From positions 6,820,001 through 6,884,000 of the forward strand of contig OZ176054.1 in NCBI GenBank assembly GCA_964247055.1: a stretch of DNA of 64,000 bases, written 5' to 3'. The position numbers and the translations under genes are program-made. Source of the DNA: Paragordius varius. Lineage: Eukaryota > Nematomorpha. The notes below the pieces were generated by a model. That model was not told the origin of the DNA. It did not search any database and saw only the letters and a list, made by a program, of their open reading frames with translations. Positions 37,701 through 49,368 of this stretch are shown here, piece after piece (position 1 is the first letter of the stretch; every line of letters starts with the position of its first letter).

Positions 37701-40700
37701 TGCAGTTTTTAATAAATTTAATAAAAATTTAGTTTTTGTTTTTTAGGATTTGCATTGTTATTTGTAATTAATTTATTTGGTCATTTTAATAAATACAGGT
37801 AAAAATTGCGGTTTATAGCAAATTTCAAATTTTTTTTTGTTTTATATCATTGTTAATTGTAATTAATTACAATTTTAATAAATACAGGTGGAAATGCCAG
37901 TTTTTAAAATTTAACATGTTTTGTGTCATTGTTATTTGTTTTTAATTAATAAATATTTTGGACATTTAAAAAACAGGTGAAATCCCGTTTTTAATAAATT
38001 AGTAAAATTTATTAATTACTATATATTTTTGATACATTGATATATACAGGTAAAAATTACAATCATTTGAATAAATTAGCAAGGTTGAACAAAATATTAA
38101 AAATTTATTAATTTTATTAAAAACCGCAATTTTCACCTGTTTTTTAATGTCGAAAATATTTGATAATTAATAACAAATAACAATGATACAAAAAAAATTA
38201 AATTTGAATTTTGTTATAAACCGCAATTTTTACCTGTATTTATTAAAATGACCAAATAAATTAATTACAAATAACAATGCAAATCCTAAAAAACAAAAAC
38301 TAACTGCAATTTTTACCTGTAGTTATTAAAATGTCCACAATATGTAATTAATTACAATTACCAATGAAAAATAAATAAATTTGAAATTAACCGCCATTTT
38401 ACCTGTATTTTAAAATTTCCAATATGTAGTAATTAAATACAATTTGCAATGCAAATCCTAAAAAACAAAAAAAAATTAAATGTGTCTAAATTTAAAAACC
38501 GCAATTTTTACCTGATTAAAATGTAAACACATAAAAATTAACCATGAAAAACATAAAAACAAAACCAATCTATAATCTAATTAAATTTTCACAAATATAT
38601 AACCTGTATTTTACTAATAACAACTATTTAAAATAATAATACCAATTTTGATTAATACAGGTATTTATCATGTTGAAAATAGTAATTGTTGAATTTAATT
38701 ATGAATCATAAATAATATTAAAATACCCATTTTACTATTTATTAAATTATTAAGAATAAAAACCCACAAAATTCTGCATCTAAATACGTAACAACAATAT
38801 TTTAATGTTAACATAAATTGCTGTAATATTCTCAAAATTAACATACAAAATATTCATCAAATTAATTAGTTAATTCTCACGTCAATCCTCTTTCATATGT
38901 GTACTGCGAAATAAATTTTTAAAAAAAATCAACATATAAATTTTGCTAAAAGATTAACAAAAATATTACCATTCCCCTATAACAATATTTTAAGATTTTC
39001 ATTTTTTACTAAAGATTTCCGACGCCCTTCCCCCACACTTCTTTTACTTTTTTAAAGAATATGATATGGTAATACCATATAGCTCTTGTTTTTATATTCT
39101 TTACCAAATATTAATACCCAATTAACGAAAAAAAGTAAATCTTTAACAATATAAAGTCTACATGACTGTAACTTATAAATTCAGCTCAGGAAGCTTATTT
39201 TTGAAAAGCGATCACAATTATGAATATTAATAACAGGTCACTTAAAATCGACAACTACTCGATTTAACATTTTAACCAAAAATGTGGGGAAATGCATTTT
39301 CTTTTTAAGTCATTGTGGAAAGCCTAATTGTTTGGAAATACTTATTTAGCAGAGTTTTTTAATTTGATTGTTGAAAAGTGATAGTTAATTTTTAAAATTA
39401 CATATATCAACACAGGTAATATAATTTGATAGTTTCAACAATGTATAAATGTTTGTTTATATAGATTTTTTGGATATAACAAAATGCATTTATCATTTTA
39501 CAGCAATTAATATTACCTATGCTGATTAATCAACTATCACTTTTCAACAATCAAATTAAAAAACTCTGCTAAATAAGTATTTCCAACACAATTAGGCTTT
39601 CAACTATGACTTAAAAACAAAATGAATTTTCCCACATTTTTGGTTAAAATGTTAAATCGAGTAGTTGTCGATTTTAAGTGACCTGTTATTAATATTCTTG
39701 TGATCGCTTTTCAAAAATAAGCTTCCATTTACTTTTTAAAAGTTGCAACATATAATTGAGCTGAATTTATAAGTTAATTGGTTAAGTTTATAAATTAATG
39801 AATTTATAATTGAGATCGACCATTTTTTGAACGAGTCACCCCTACCTTTTAATACCAAACTTAGATAAATGATACGTCCAAAAAACAGAGTGGACTTTTT
39901 TAACATAAAATTTTTTATAAATAACATTTTTTTACACTATAGCCAAATATATATGGTGTCAACTATTTTTTGAAATATTTTGTTATGTTGTTTATTCTTT
40001 AATTTTCGATTAATTTAACATTAATTTTGGCTATTTTTTATTTGATGCCTGATAGGTTCCTTTTCTTCACCACTTTCGACGAATGCACCCCACTCCTCAT
40101 TACTCCTTGCTAATCAAACTATGAACCACAACTCTAATGCTAATATAAATAATAATAACACAAGCAGTTCACTGTTTGATGGGCCCGGTGGTTTACCCAT
40201 GTTAGATGTTTCCGATATCTTTTTGAGTGGTTTAGGTGGTCTCCCTATGCTTGGCGACGATGATGAAGATATCGATCACAATGGTGTACATGATCTTGAT
40301 TGTGAACCCACGAATGATGTGAGATTGAAACCAGCTTCAGCCTCCTCTTTAACCTTTAAATGTTCATCATCTTCTTCAAATCCTTTATACTTTGTTGGTG
40401 GTAATAATGAATACAGCCCTTCAAATGAACATGTGAATGTCGTTGAACAAAAATTCCTTCAAAACAATAACCATAATAACAACAATGCTGCTTTTAATGG
40501 TAATAATTCTACTACTAGTCAATCACTTAGTTGTGACATTTTGGATATGAGTATGGAGAGGAGACCTCTTCTTGAAAGCAACTCAACTATGCACATTACT
40601 AATCATATGGGGAATGGAGTTTTGTTAAATGGAAACAACACCTATGAAAATGGCGCAAAAGTTAATGGGGGCCCTTCATCCAACAACAGTATTAATCATC

Positions 40701-41912
40701 ATCAACATCAGAGTAATTTGGGTTACGATCAATCTCAATTCATTAAACAGCTCGTGAGTGCAAACTCAATCGATGACCAATTGTGGAAGGATAATTTGTT
40801 TGGTTTCATACAGAGTCAAACGTACAATCAATGTGAAGTGGAAAACTTTTCCCTTATTTGTAAAGTGTTGGATCACAGTTTGTTTACCTTGGTTGATTGG
40901 GCACGCCATAGCTATTTTTTCAAGGACTTGGAGGTTAGTTGGATTTTATTTTTGTGATTAACACGAAGCTGTAAAAAGTAAAATGGGGACACATTTAATG
41001 TGTATAAAAGTATTTTTGTGCGAAAATAAAATCGCACAAGCATATTTTTCCCTATCTCAATTATTAAACATCAGTTTATTCCAATTCATGTGTGTAAATA
41101 TTGCTTAGATCAGGTTAAATAAAGTGAATTTTTGACGGAAGGGGGTAAAAAATGGGCTTAATTACATGAATAACGTCGAAAAGAGATTTGACTATTTGAT
41201 GACTTTTATTTTCTTTTTCAGGTTAATGATCAAATGAAACTCCTTCAACATTCTTGGAGTGAATTCCTTATACTGGATCACACATATCATCGCATTTACA
41301 ATGACCTGCCCGAAGAAATGATATTACCAAATGGACAAAAATTTAATTTGCTACATGTTTGTTTGCTTGGGAATTCTAGCATGGCACCTCACTTGCATCA
41401 ATTTATGGATAAATTGGTCAATTCCCTTTCCATGGACAAATATGAATACATTTCTCTCAAATTTTTCGTTCTACTTAATCCAAGTAAGCGTCGTCATTAT
41501 TTTGGGTTAAGGAAGCGGGGGTTTATTTAATAATATTTTTAGAAATGTGAGTATATAGGTTAATGTTTAAACACAAAATTGTTTAATTTAGACCATAGAT
41601 TTGTAGATTATTTTTGTGTTTTTATTCGCTTGGCGGAAGGGATTTTGTTTAATTGTTTTTAAACTACTATTTTTATGGTTATATTTAAAGTGGATTTTTT
41701 TATTTAAATTACCTATTTATAACGCAATTAACTAAAATATTTTTGTAGAATAGAATGAGCCATTTGCTTCAAGTTTATTTAAACAAAGTTTAATTACATC
41801 TGATTTTTTATTATAACAGAAAAAAAACGTGGCTCGCTCGCTATTATTTTTATATTTTTTGATTAGCCTTGAATTGGTATAAAACTAACTACTAACTAAC
41901 TACTCAATCTAG

Positions 41913-41945
<33 letters not shown>

Positions 41946-42767
41946 TGCTATATAAAAAAACTACTACAGCTTAAAAATATAATTATATATTATATATTTC
42001 TCAAAAAAACTGTATAATGAATGAGTGTATTAATAGCAGTTAAAACTATATAGCGCGACGTTAATATACATTACTCATAAATTGATTTGATTTATCGTTT
42101 ATACTTTATTGCGTAAAAAAGGCTAAAATCTTTGTACACTTTATACAATTTTTTAAATAAATCATGATTTTTACCAATTTTACTAGATTATATTATATTT
42201 TTATTATATAAATATTGGTGTTTGCAAACGATTTTTCTTGAAACTTAAAATTAAAAATTTTATTCGATTCAAATATTTTATGATAGAATTAGAAACAAAA
42301 ATTTATGGTAAAATACATTGTAGTCATAAAATTGATAAAACATAAATATTGGACGAATGATTTTCATCCACATTTTCTATTTAATAACTGGCCCTTGTTT
42401 TAACTTTATATGCAATCTTTTATTATAATAAACTAAATCCTTGAATAAAATATTTAAACCTTTAAACAATAGTAGTCTCCCCTTAAAAATTTCTTTATTA
42501 TAATTTTTAGCTGTGAGAGGTCTTCAAAATCGCAAGTTGGTGGAAGAGGCCCAAGATAAAATTCATTCATCACTTATGGTGTATTCGTCTCTTAATTACC
42601 CAGTCATTAAGGATAAATTTAGTCGAATCATGATATGTTTGAGTGAAGAACTACGTCTCATAAGCCTAAAGGGCGAAGAATTTTTACATTACAAACAAAG
42701 CAATGGTTGTTTACCGCCACATACACTCTTGGTTGAAATGTTGAATGCTAAGAAACGCCGTTTGTGA
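31782..42767 (+). CDS. ftz-f1: FTZ-F1 / NR5A orphan nuclear receptor
   Basis: Nuclear transcription factor that binds extended half-sites as a monomer. Exons: 31782-33099, 35772-36722, 40056-40933, 41222-41483, 42511-42767; phases agree and the total is 1221 codons. The ATG at 31782 is the first after an in-frame TAA (31767). The long N-terminus is rich in Asn, Ser and His. The zinc-finger domain starts at Cys371: [20 protein letters not shown] then CKGFFKRT, with the NR5A P-box. Exon 2 opens with [20 protein letters not shown], the FTZ-F1 box that defines NR5A, then a very long Asn-rich hinge. The ligand-binding domain spans the end of exon 3 to exon 5 ([43 protein letters not shown]) and ends with AF-2 core LLVEML. 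The exon 2 end is uncertain: donors at 36698 and 36722 are both in phase, and reading on gives a stop at 36767. Confidence 0.93.
33100..35771. other. FTZ-F1 intron 1
   Basis: 2.7-kb AT-rich intron with donor GAAG|GTAACT and acceptor AAATTAAAG. It splits the conserved GMKLE-AV junction between the second zinc finger and the FTZ-F1 box. A (TA)n lies at 35103-35129. No gene inside. Confidence 0.85.
36842..38022 (+). repeat. left arm of the large palindrome
   Basis: About 1.18 kb, near-identical to the reverse complement of 38091-39171 apart from small gaps, e.g. GTGTGGGGGAAGGGCGTCGG at 36973 against CCGACGCCCTTCCCCCACAC at 39019. From about 37490 it contains at least six copies of a 90-115-bp unit centred on ACAGGTAAAAATTGCGG. 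Confidence 0.9.
38091..39171 (-). repeat. right arm of the large palindrome
   Basis: Reverse complement of the left arm. Its subunits read CCGCAATTTTTACCTGT. It is about 100 bp shorter than the left arm because of small deletions. Confidence 0.9.
39190..39725. repeat. smaller palindrome inside the foldback element
   Basis: GAAGCTTATTTTTGAAAAGCGATCACAA (39190 onward; core TTTTTGAAAAGCGATCAC) pairs with GTGATCGCTTTTCAAAAA before 39725. Within it CGACAACTACTCGATTTAAC (39250) pairs with GTTAAATCGAGTAGTTGTCG (39651). The arms are about 220-250 bp, with a central spacer of about 70 bp. Confidence 0.88.
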
Positions 42768-43004
42768 CTGCTAAACAAAATATACGGTAAAAAGAGAAAG
42801 GAGATGGATAATTTTAAATAGGGTATAAATATTATAATTTTTAGGGTGTTTTATATTAATAATTAAAATGCTGACTATTTATTTAAAAAAGTTATAATTT
42901 GTGGTAATAATTGCTCTATATCAGAAAATTGCTTTGCCCACATTTTGTAATAAAATTTTTTTTGTTTGAAGCCAAATGCCTGATTCAAAAAATAATATAA
43001 CTAA

Positions 43005-43667
43005 TTTTAGATGGACTTCCGAATTCCCAAATTTTTGGAACCGTCTAAAATAAACATGTTATCTTAAAACCAACTCAAAAATGCCGATATCGCGCTATAA
43101 ATATTTTTAATGTGGTATTTGATAAAAAAAAGTTTTTTTTTTGAAAAAATGGATATTTTATTCAAAAAATAAATTATAGCATAACATGAAGTGAGTTTTA
43201 GTGTACGTTGCAGCACGGTGAAACCGGTATAACAACATTTTAAGATATCACAAAAACATTTTTTCTTCCTAGTTCGAGGGTGTTGAACATTTCCATTACA
43301 TCAGATATTTAATTAAACGTTTGCCTGCCTTAAGTTATATGTAATTTTGAACGAGAGATTGTTTTTATAAAATAGATTTTTATTTCAAAAATCTGATGTG
43401 ATCGAAATTTTCAGTATCATCATTTTACAGATAAAAATGTATTTATACCATATCCACCATGAATCAAAACACGATAAGATTCGCTAAAATTTTCCTATAA
43501 ATTAAATATTTAAATCTATTCAATTTTTCGGGAAAAAACTTCTTTTGGGTAAAAACGTAGTAAATAATTAAGTTTTTTTATCGCGCATTATCGGCATTTT
43601 TGCGTTTATTCATAAAAGTTTGCTTTCAGACGGGGCCAAAAATTTGAGACGACCCCCAAATCTAAAA
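43005..43667. mobile_element. DNA element with ~45-bp inverted ends, family unknown
   Basis: The left end TTTTAGATGGACTTCCGAAT continues CCCAAATTTTTGGAACCGTCTAAAA. The right end GACGGGGCCAAAAATTTGAG continues ACGACCCCCAAATCTAAAA and is its imperfect inverse. No transposase frame or target duplication seen. It lies 240 bp past the FTZ-F1 stop. Confidence 0.5.
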
Positions 43668-43709
43668 TTTATAATTTATATTGTTTTACTTTTATAAATA
43701 GTTTATTAT

Positions 43710-43830
43710 ATATTTTTAGTGATATTTTTTGGAAAGCATCTAACTTTCACCAAAAAAATTTTATTTTAACAAAATATGCGCAAACTTTGCTATTTTCTGA
43801 TATGAAGCAGTTACAAAAGTCTTTATAACC
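43710..43830 (+). repeat. dispersed repeat, partial copy 3
   Basis: Shares GCGCAAACTTTGC and ATTTTCTGATAT with the repeat at 15845-16070 (inverted) and in part with 21785-22060. Confidence 0.4.
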
Positions 43831-43898
43831 TCTCAAAACACTCATAAGGCCGCAACAGCACCATAATAATCTTTATACACTTTTTTATCAGTATAAAT

Positions 43899-45572
43899 CA
43901 AGGCTTCTTAAACTATGGGTCGCGGGTGATAAAATTAAAATTTAACAAAAAATATTAATCTATATATTTATAAAAATGGAAAATGCGGCTTTGTAATCTG
44001 TTTCCAAACCAGTGGACCCATTCGAATCCAAATGTTGAAAAAATATAATCATTGATGAATGCCCCGACAATAGCTTCGTCTTTTTTTGAATTAGACCCCC
44101 AGTTCGGGCCCACCCCTTGTAAAAAACCGGTTTTTTTGAAAAATTGTGTCTTTGAGACAATTTTCCTGAAATCGTGTTAAATCATTCGATTTCAAATATT
44201 TTTTTTACTTATTTTCATTCTCAATTGCGCCGAACATAGTCGGCTCGCCTTTTCAATTTCGGCCCTCTTTTTACCCCCTCCACCCGTAAAATGCCATTTT
44301 TTTCAAATTTTCACAAAAATAATTTTTTGAATCTATTTTTCGCCCAAAGTATGAGACCCTAAAAATTCAATAAGGATTCCAGATATTCCCTGTTAAAAGG
44401 CAAATATTTTAGTCGACGTGGCTTTTGGGTAGGGGGCTACCTGCCAACAACTGGGCCACCATATTGATACAGCGTGACTTTGGAGGCAAATTTTAGAAAG
44501 CTTATCAGGCCATATAAGTTCAATAAGGGCTTGAAATATTACCTTAAAAAGGCAAAAATTTGATTGGAGCGGTTTTATTAAATTACCCCTTAATTAGGCC
44601 CTTGCCCTGAAAAATGCGCCACCATAGAATGACTTTTTGGTTTTGGGGCACCACGAGAGCATATGGAATCAGTCATGATTCCAGGTAATAACCGAATTAA
44701 GGGAAAAAAATCGAGCGTTTTTTTGTTTCGCTCCTGGTTAGAGGCTACCCGCGTAAAACTGCGTCACCATCTCGATACAGCATGCCTTTGGAGCCAAATT
44801 TCAGAAAACCTATGAGTCTAATAGGAACAATGGATTCCATGATAATTCCAGATAATCCCCGTATGAAGGAAAAAATTTTAACCAGCGCTTTTTTATACCT
44901 GCCCTGGGTTAGGAGCTACCCTCCAAAAACTGCGCCATACTATATAGAAATTGCTTTGTTTGGAGCTAATTTACAGAAAATTATGAAGCCATATGAGCTC
45001 ATTAAAAGCTTGAAATATTATCCGTAACTAGGTAAAAAAATCAGGCGTTTTTTTATTATCCGTTAATTTGGGGCCTTTATGCCCTAAAAATACGCCCTCA
45101 TATACGATAATTTAGTGTTGAGGTATTTTTTTCGAAAACCCATGATACGATGGTATCAAAGATAATTCCAAATATTTGCCCTATAAAGGCAAAGACTTTA
45201 ACTCAGCGCTTTTTCCATATAGGTATATGGGTAGGGGTCTAACGGTTTAAAACTGAGACGCCATACAAAATTGGCGTGGTTTTGGAGCTAATTTTCAAAA
45301 AACTTAAGAACCAATACGAGTTCAGTTAAACACATTTCTGGGGAATTTGTATATTGTCATTCTTTCCTTTCCCATTAAAATATCTTTAAATTTACTATGA
45401 ATCAGAAGATGTTATAGATATGTAAATTTATTTTTTTCAATCGCTTAAAACCAAAATAATCCTAAAAAATATTATCAAACAAAATTTCTAGGCGTTTTTC
45501 AAATTGTTGGGTTCGTTAAGAGACTCGCTATCATAAATGGGGTCGGGAATTACAAAAGTTTAAGAAGCCCTG
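43899..45572. mobile_element. hAT element with perfect 8-bp target duplication
   Basis: The left end CAAGGCTTCTTAAACTATGG and right end AAAGTTTAAGAAGCCCTG are inverted repeats (CAGGGCTTCTTAAACT type). The identical octamer GTATAAAT flanks it at 43891-43898 and 45573-45580. Almost all the interior is the Helitron at 43959-45326, so the hAT part alone is only about 300 bp and has no transposase. The intact duplication indicates a fairly recent insertion or little local decay. Confidence 0.88.
43959..45326 (+). mobile_element. Helitron copy 3, nested in the hAT element, 3' end missing
   Basis: It starts TCTATATATTTATAAAAATGG after A, like copies 1 and 2, and follows copy 1 through its internal repeats (CCATATAAGTTCAATAAGGG; GAAATTGC; ATACGAGTTCA). 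It stops at about 45326 without the C tract, hairpins or CTAG. The 3' end was lost or never copied. Confidence 0.82.
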
Positions 45573-45580
45573 GTATAAAT

Positions 45581-46930
45581 AATTTTTCAAGCCCTCGATT
45601 TTGTGTTGTTAAGTTTTTTTCTCACATACTAGAAGCTTTTTAATTTTGTTTGAAAAAGCGTTTATATGGATAGATTAAATAAAAATTATCTTAAATATTA
45701 CAAACAATTTTATATTAAATATTATTAATGTATTATATTGGTTTATGGATTAATTACGTATGTTTAAAGCAGCGTTAATTTTTTAAACGGTTACTGGCTT
45801 TGATTTTTCATATTAATGTTCATAACATAGTTTTAAGAATATTTATTCAACTCATATTTTATACAAATGCCTATTACAGATAAAATGGAAACAAACTCAC
45901 CTACAAGCATATAAAAAGTGGAGTCAAGCATCTAATATCTGATTTAAAGTTTTTCTTGGGTTTGTTTTCAACAATGCTAAACAGTATTTATTAAAATTGT
46001 TAATTTAAATAGTTAATAATGCATATTATACATTTCCCAACATAATTCACACACTACACACAATAACAAAACAGCAATGCAATTTATTTTATAGATTAAT
46101 CCGATGATATTCTAATTTTTTTCAATATCTTTAGTAAACTACTTTCACAAATACACCAGAATAGTTTGTTTTAAATTTAAACAAAACAAACAACGTTTTA
46201 CCATAATATGGCTACAATGATTTATAACTATATATATGTATGGCATTTATGATATTATAGGCTTTTGATAATTTCTCACCTAGTTACTTATTTTTTACCA
46301 TATTCCAGAGACAATGGAAGCTGGGAAAAGTTTTTTTACATAGTTTAAAGAACAAAGAATTTATTAAAGTAAACGAACGGTGTGTTCAGCATTGTGTGTT
46401 TTATTTTTCAATTAGTTGCTGCACCTAATGTGTGGCTCTTTTGCTCGATTATTTTTTAAAACACTCGTTTTGTTATATTTACCATTTTTACACTAGTCCC
46501 ATTAAATACAACCAACTCTATATATGTATGATATCTACATTTTATTTTAAGTATCTGTAACAATTAATACACATATTTTATATGACTAAAACTTACAATG
46601 CAAAACACTTTTAGGCCGGTTTTTTCGCCCCTCTAGTAAAAAAATATTGATCCGGTTTTAATCCATTTTAATTTCAATGCACGAAATGGCGATTTTACGA
46701 TCATTATTTTGAATATTTAATTCGATTTCATATGATTTTTTAAAATGTTCATTTATAAATAATAAATTTATAATCAATCAATGCATAAAATCACGTTTTG
46801 TATATTTATATACTAAAAATTATTTATACATCATCCTTTATTTTGTTTAACAAATTATTAAATTTACCGGTTTTAAATATATATCATGGCCTGGTGAGTT
46901 TTATCTATAAAATATAATTATTTCAAAGTG

Positions 46931-46973
<43 letters not shown>

Positions 46974-48085
46974 TTATTGTGTTGATTACTGATTTATCAA
47001 TAGCATTTTAATCCAATCTATCTATATTATGTAATTACTATATATATATACATATAATATGATCATTAGATTAATATAATTATATAATAACCACCATATA
47101 TATAAAAATTTATATCCAATTCTTATTTATTTTTTTATATTATTAAATTGTATACTTATTTTATATAAAAATATATATATCTATCTATTAAGAGAGTATA
47201 TTATAAAATTATTATATCTGATGGTATTTAATATAATAATAAATTGTATGATTAAATTTATATGCTTTAATTTATTCACCTTAAACAATTTTAATAAACC
47301 TTGAAAATAGGTTTGCTCCAATAGATCATAATTGAACGATAGCGAAAAATGCGCCTCGGACCTCAATGAATATTTTATATTATAGGATAAAAACTGTTGT
47401 TTGGAAATAAAATAACTAACGGCTAACTTATTTATAATATAATATACCCCTCTCGTTTTCTAATAAAATTTAATCAAGATTTTTTAATGTTCAATCCTAA
47501 AAATTTAAATTATAATTTTTTTATTAAAAAGCTTGTCCACCGCTCCATTTCAAGACTGGATGCAGTGTATAACCAAATTACATGTTAAACAAATACTTTA
47601 ATTAAGATAGATTATGTAGTCCATTGAGTCTGATTCACTACATCAGCCAATTATATATGTAAAAAATTGTTGTTTTAGGACAAAATTTCAACTTATGTTA
47701 CTAGCGAAATTAAATTTATTCACTGGCTAAACTTTAAATAAAAATCAGGCTCATCCCATATATATGATCTGAAAAGTCCTAATTATTTTTTGAAAAAAAC
47801 AATAATAAATATCGAATTCTTATTTTTGGGATGTATTGATTTGCAGTATTAATTAACTATGACCGCAAATGACTACATTTAAAAAGCTATTAGGATCGGC
47901 TGTCGAGCACCCACAAAAAATTATATATTTCAAACCTATAATCCATAATAATAATTGTCAAAATTTTATTGTATGTCACAAATAGTTACATATCATCAAT
48001 TATAAAACACATGCAACTATGTATCAACATTATAATGAAGAAAAATATAAAACAAAGCAAGAATATAATTGTCCAAATTAACTAA
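45581..48085. other. FTZ-F1 / PM20D1 intergenic region
   Basis: 2.5 kb, AT-rich. It separates two genes whose 3' ends face each other. A (TA)n of about 34 bp lies at 46937-46970. No gene or repeat ends recognised. Confidence 0.6.
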
Positions 48086-49324
48086 CTACGTCTGATATTG
48101 CACGAATCCGCTAGTGTTTTCAATAAATCGAATATAAAATCGAATCATATCCATATAACTCTTAACACGAATTCGTTCATTTATTCCATGAATGCCTTTG
48201 ATATCCGTCATGGGCATTACAACCGGTGAAAATCTATTAAGGTGTTATTAATATATAATTAATTTATAAGTGTATTAATTAGGAGTTTTTAATTATAAGA
48301 TTTTAATCCACACTCAAATATATCAAATGTTCTAAAAAATAACTTTTAGATAATAACATAAATAGCTCTAAAAGTTTTATAAAAAAATTTGGGAGCTTTG
48401 GAATGTATTAACTTAATATAATATTCTCGATATTAATATAAAAAAATTTTGGCTGTTTAACTCCATATTGTAAAATATCATAGGCAAAAAGCCGATCATA
48501 ATAATATCTCTTAAAACTTTTAAATAATTCCAAATGTATAATGTACATCCTTTACCCTATCCAAAAAATTTGGTCTAGCTAACAAAACGTATAAACTGAC
48601 GCCAAAAATTAGCGCACTACAAAAAAATTTTATATCAACTTATTCAAATGTGTTTACTATAAAAACAAATTTCGGATTATGTTATGTTAGGAAATTTTAT
48701 TGACAAAGTTAATATATTTAACAACAAAAAATATTTCAACTTCCTGAAACTTAAAATATTCTTTAATGAAAGCAGTTTAATTCATTTGATCAAATCAAAT
48801 GCTATCTAATAGGTGAGTAGGTAATGGCGAGGGTTTGTAACGTAAACGATGTGGAAATCGTTGTATTACATAAAAATAAAATATAATTTATAGGTTCTTA
48901 AATTTTCGTCATAGGCAACATCAGGAGTAAAAAATATATATACAACACAATGAAATTTAATTAAAAAATGAACAAAATTTCCCATTTAAGTAGTATCAAT
49001 TATGATTTTGTTCAATTTTTAATCTAATTTTTATTGTGTTGTATATATATATATATATAGATATATAGATATTATGATGCCTATAGCGAAAATTTGAGAG
49101 CGTCTCTGTTATAGATACCTAATAGTATAAATGGGGTCGAGTTAGGCCTATATGTTTTAAAAGTAATTTTATGTATATGGGTATTTGACATGTAAAATAA
49201 AAGTGGATAACTTTTCTACATTATCTTACCTGTATATGTCGAGGGCCAAGTTTATAAAATGTTTAGAATCTGTTCCGCCAGGAAGAATAACTAAAAACAA
49301 AAAATATGTATATTGATTATATTA

Positions 49325-49368
<44 letters not shown>

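Larger units (their letters stand above)
36770..39846. mobile_element. nested foldback element in FTZ-F1 intron 2
   Basis: About 3.1 kb. The outer inverted ends are GTTAGGGGTTACTCGTTC (36771) with GGTCGATCTCA, against their reverse complement at about 39750-39846 (GATCGACCAT...GAACGAGTCACCCCTACC). Inside are two consecutive palindromes: a large one with arms of about 1.1 kb (36842-38022 and 38091-39171, spacer about 70 bp) and a smaller one (39190-39440 against 39510-39725). The arms of the large palindrome contain imperfect tandem units with ACAGGTAAAAATTGCGGTTT. No coding frame. The architecture resembles foldback (FB-type) transposons: long inverted arms made of subrepeats. No target duplication was identified. 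Confidence 0.85.
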
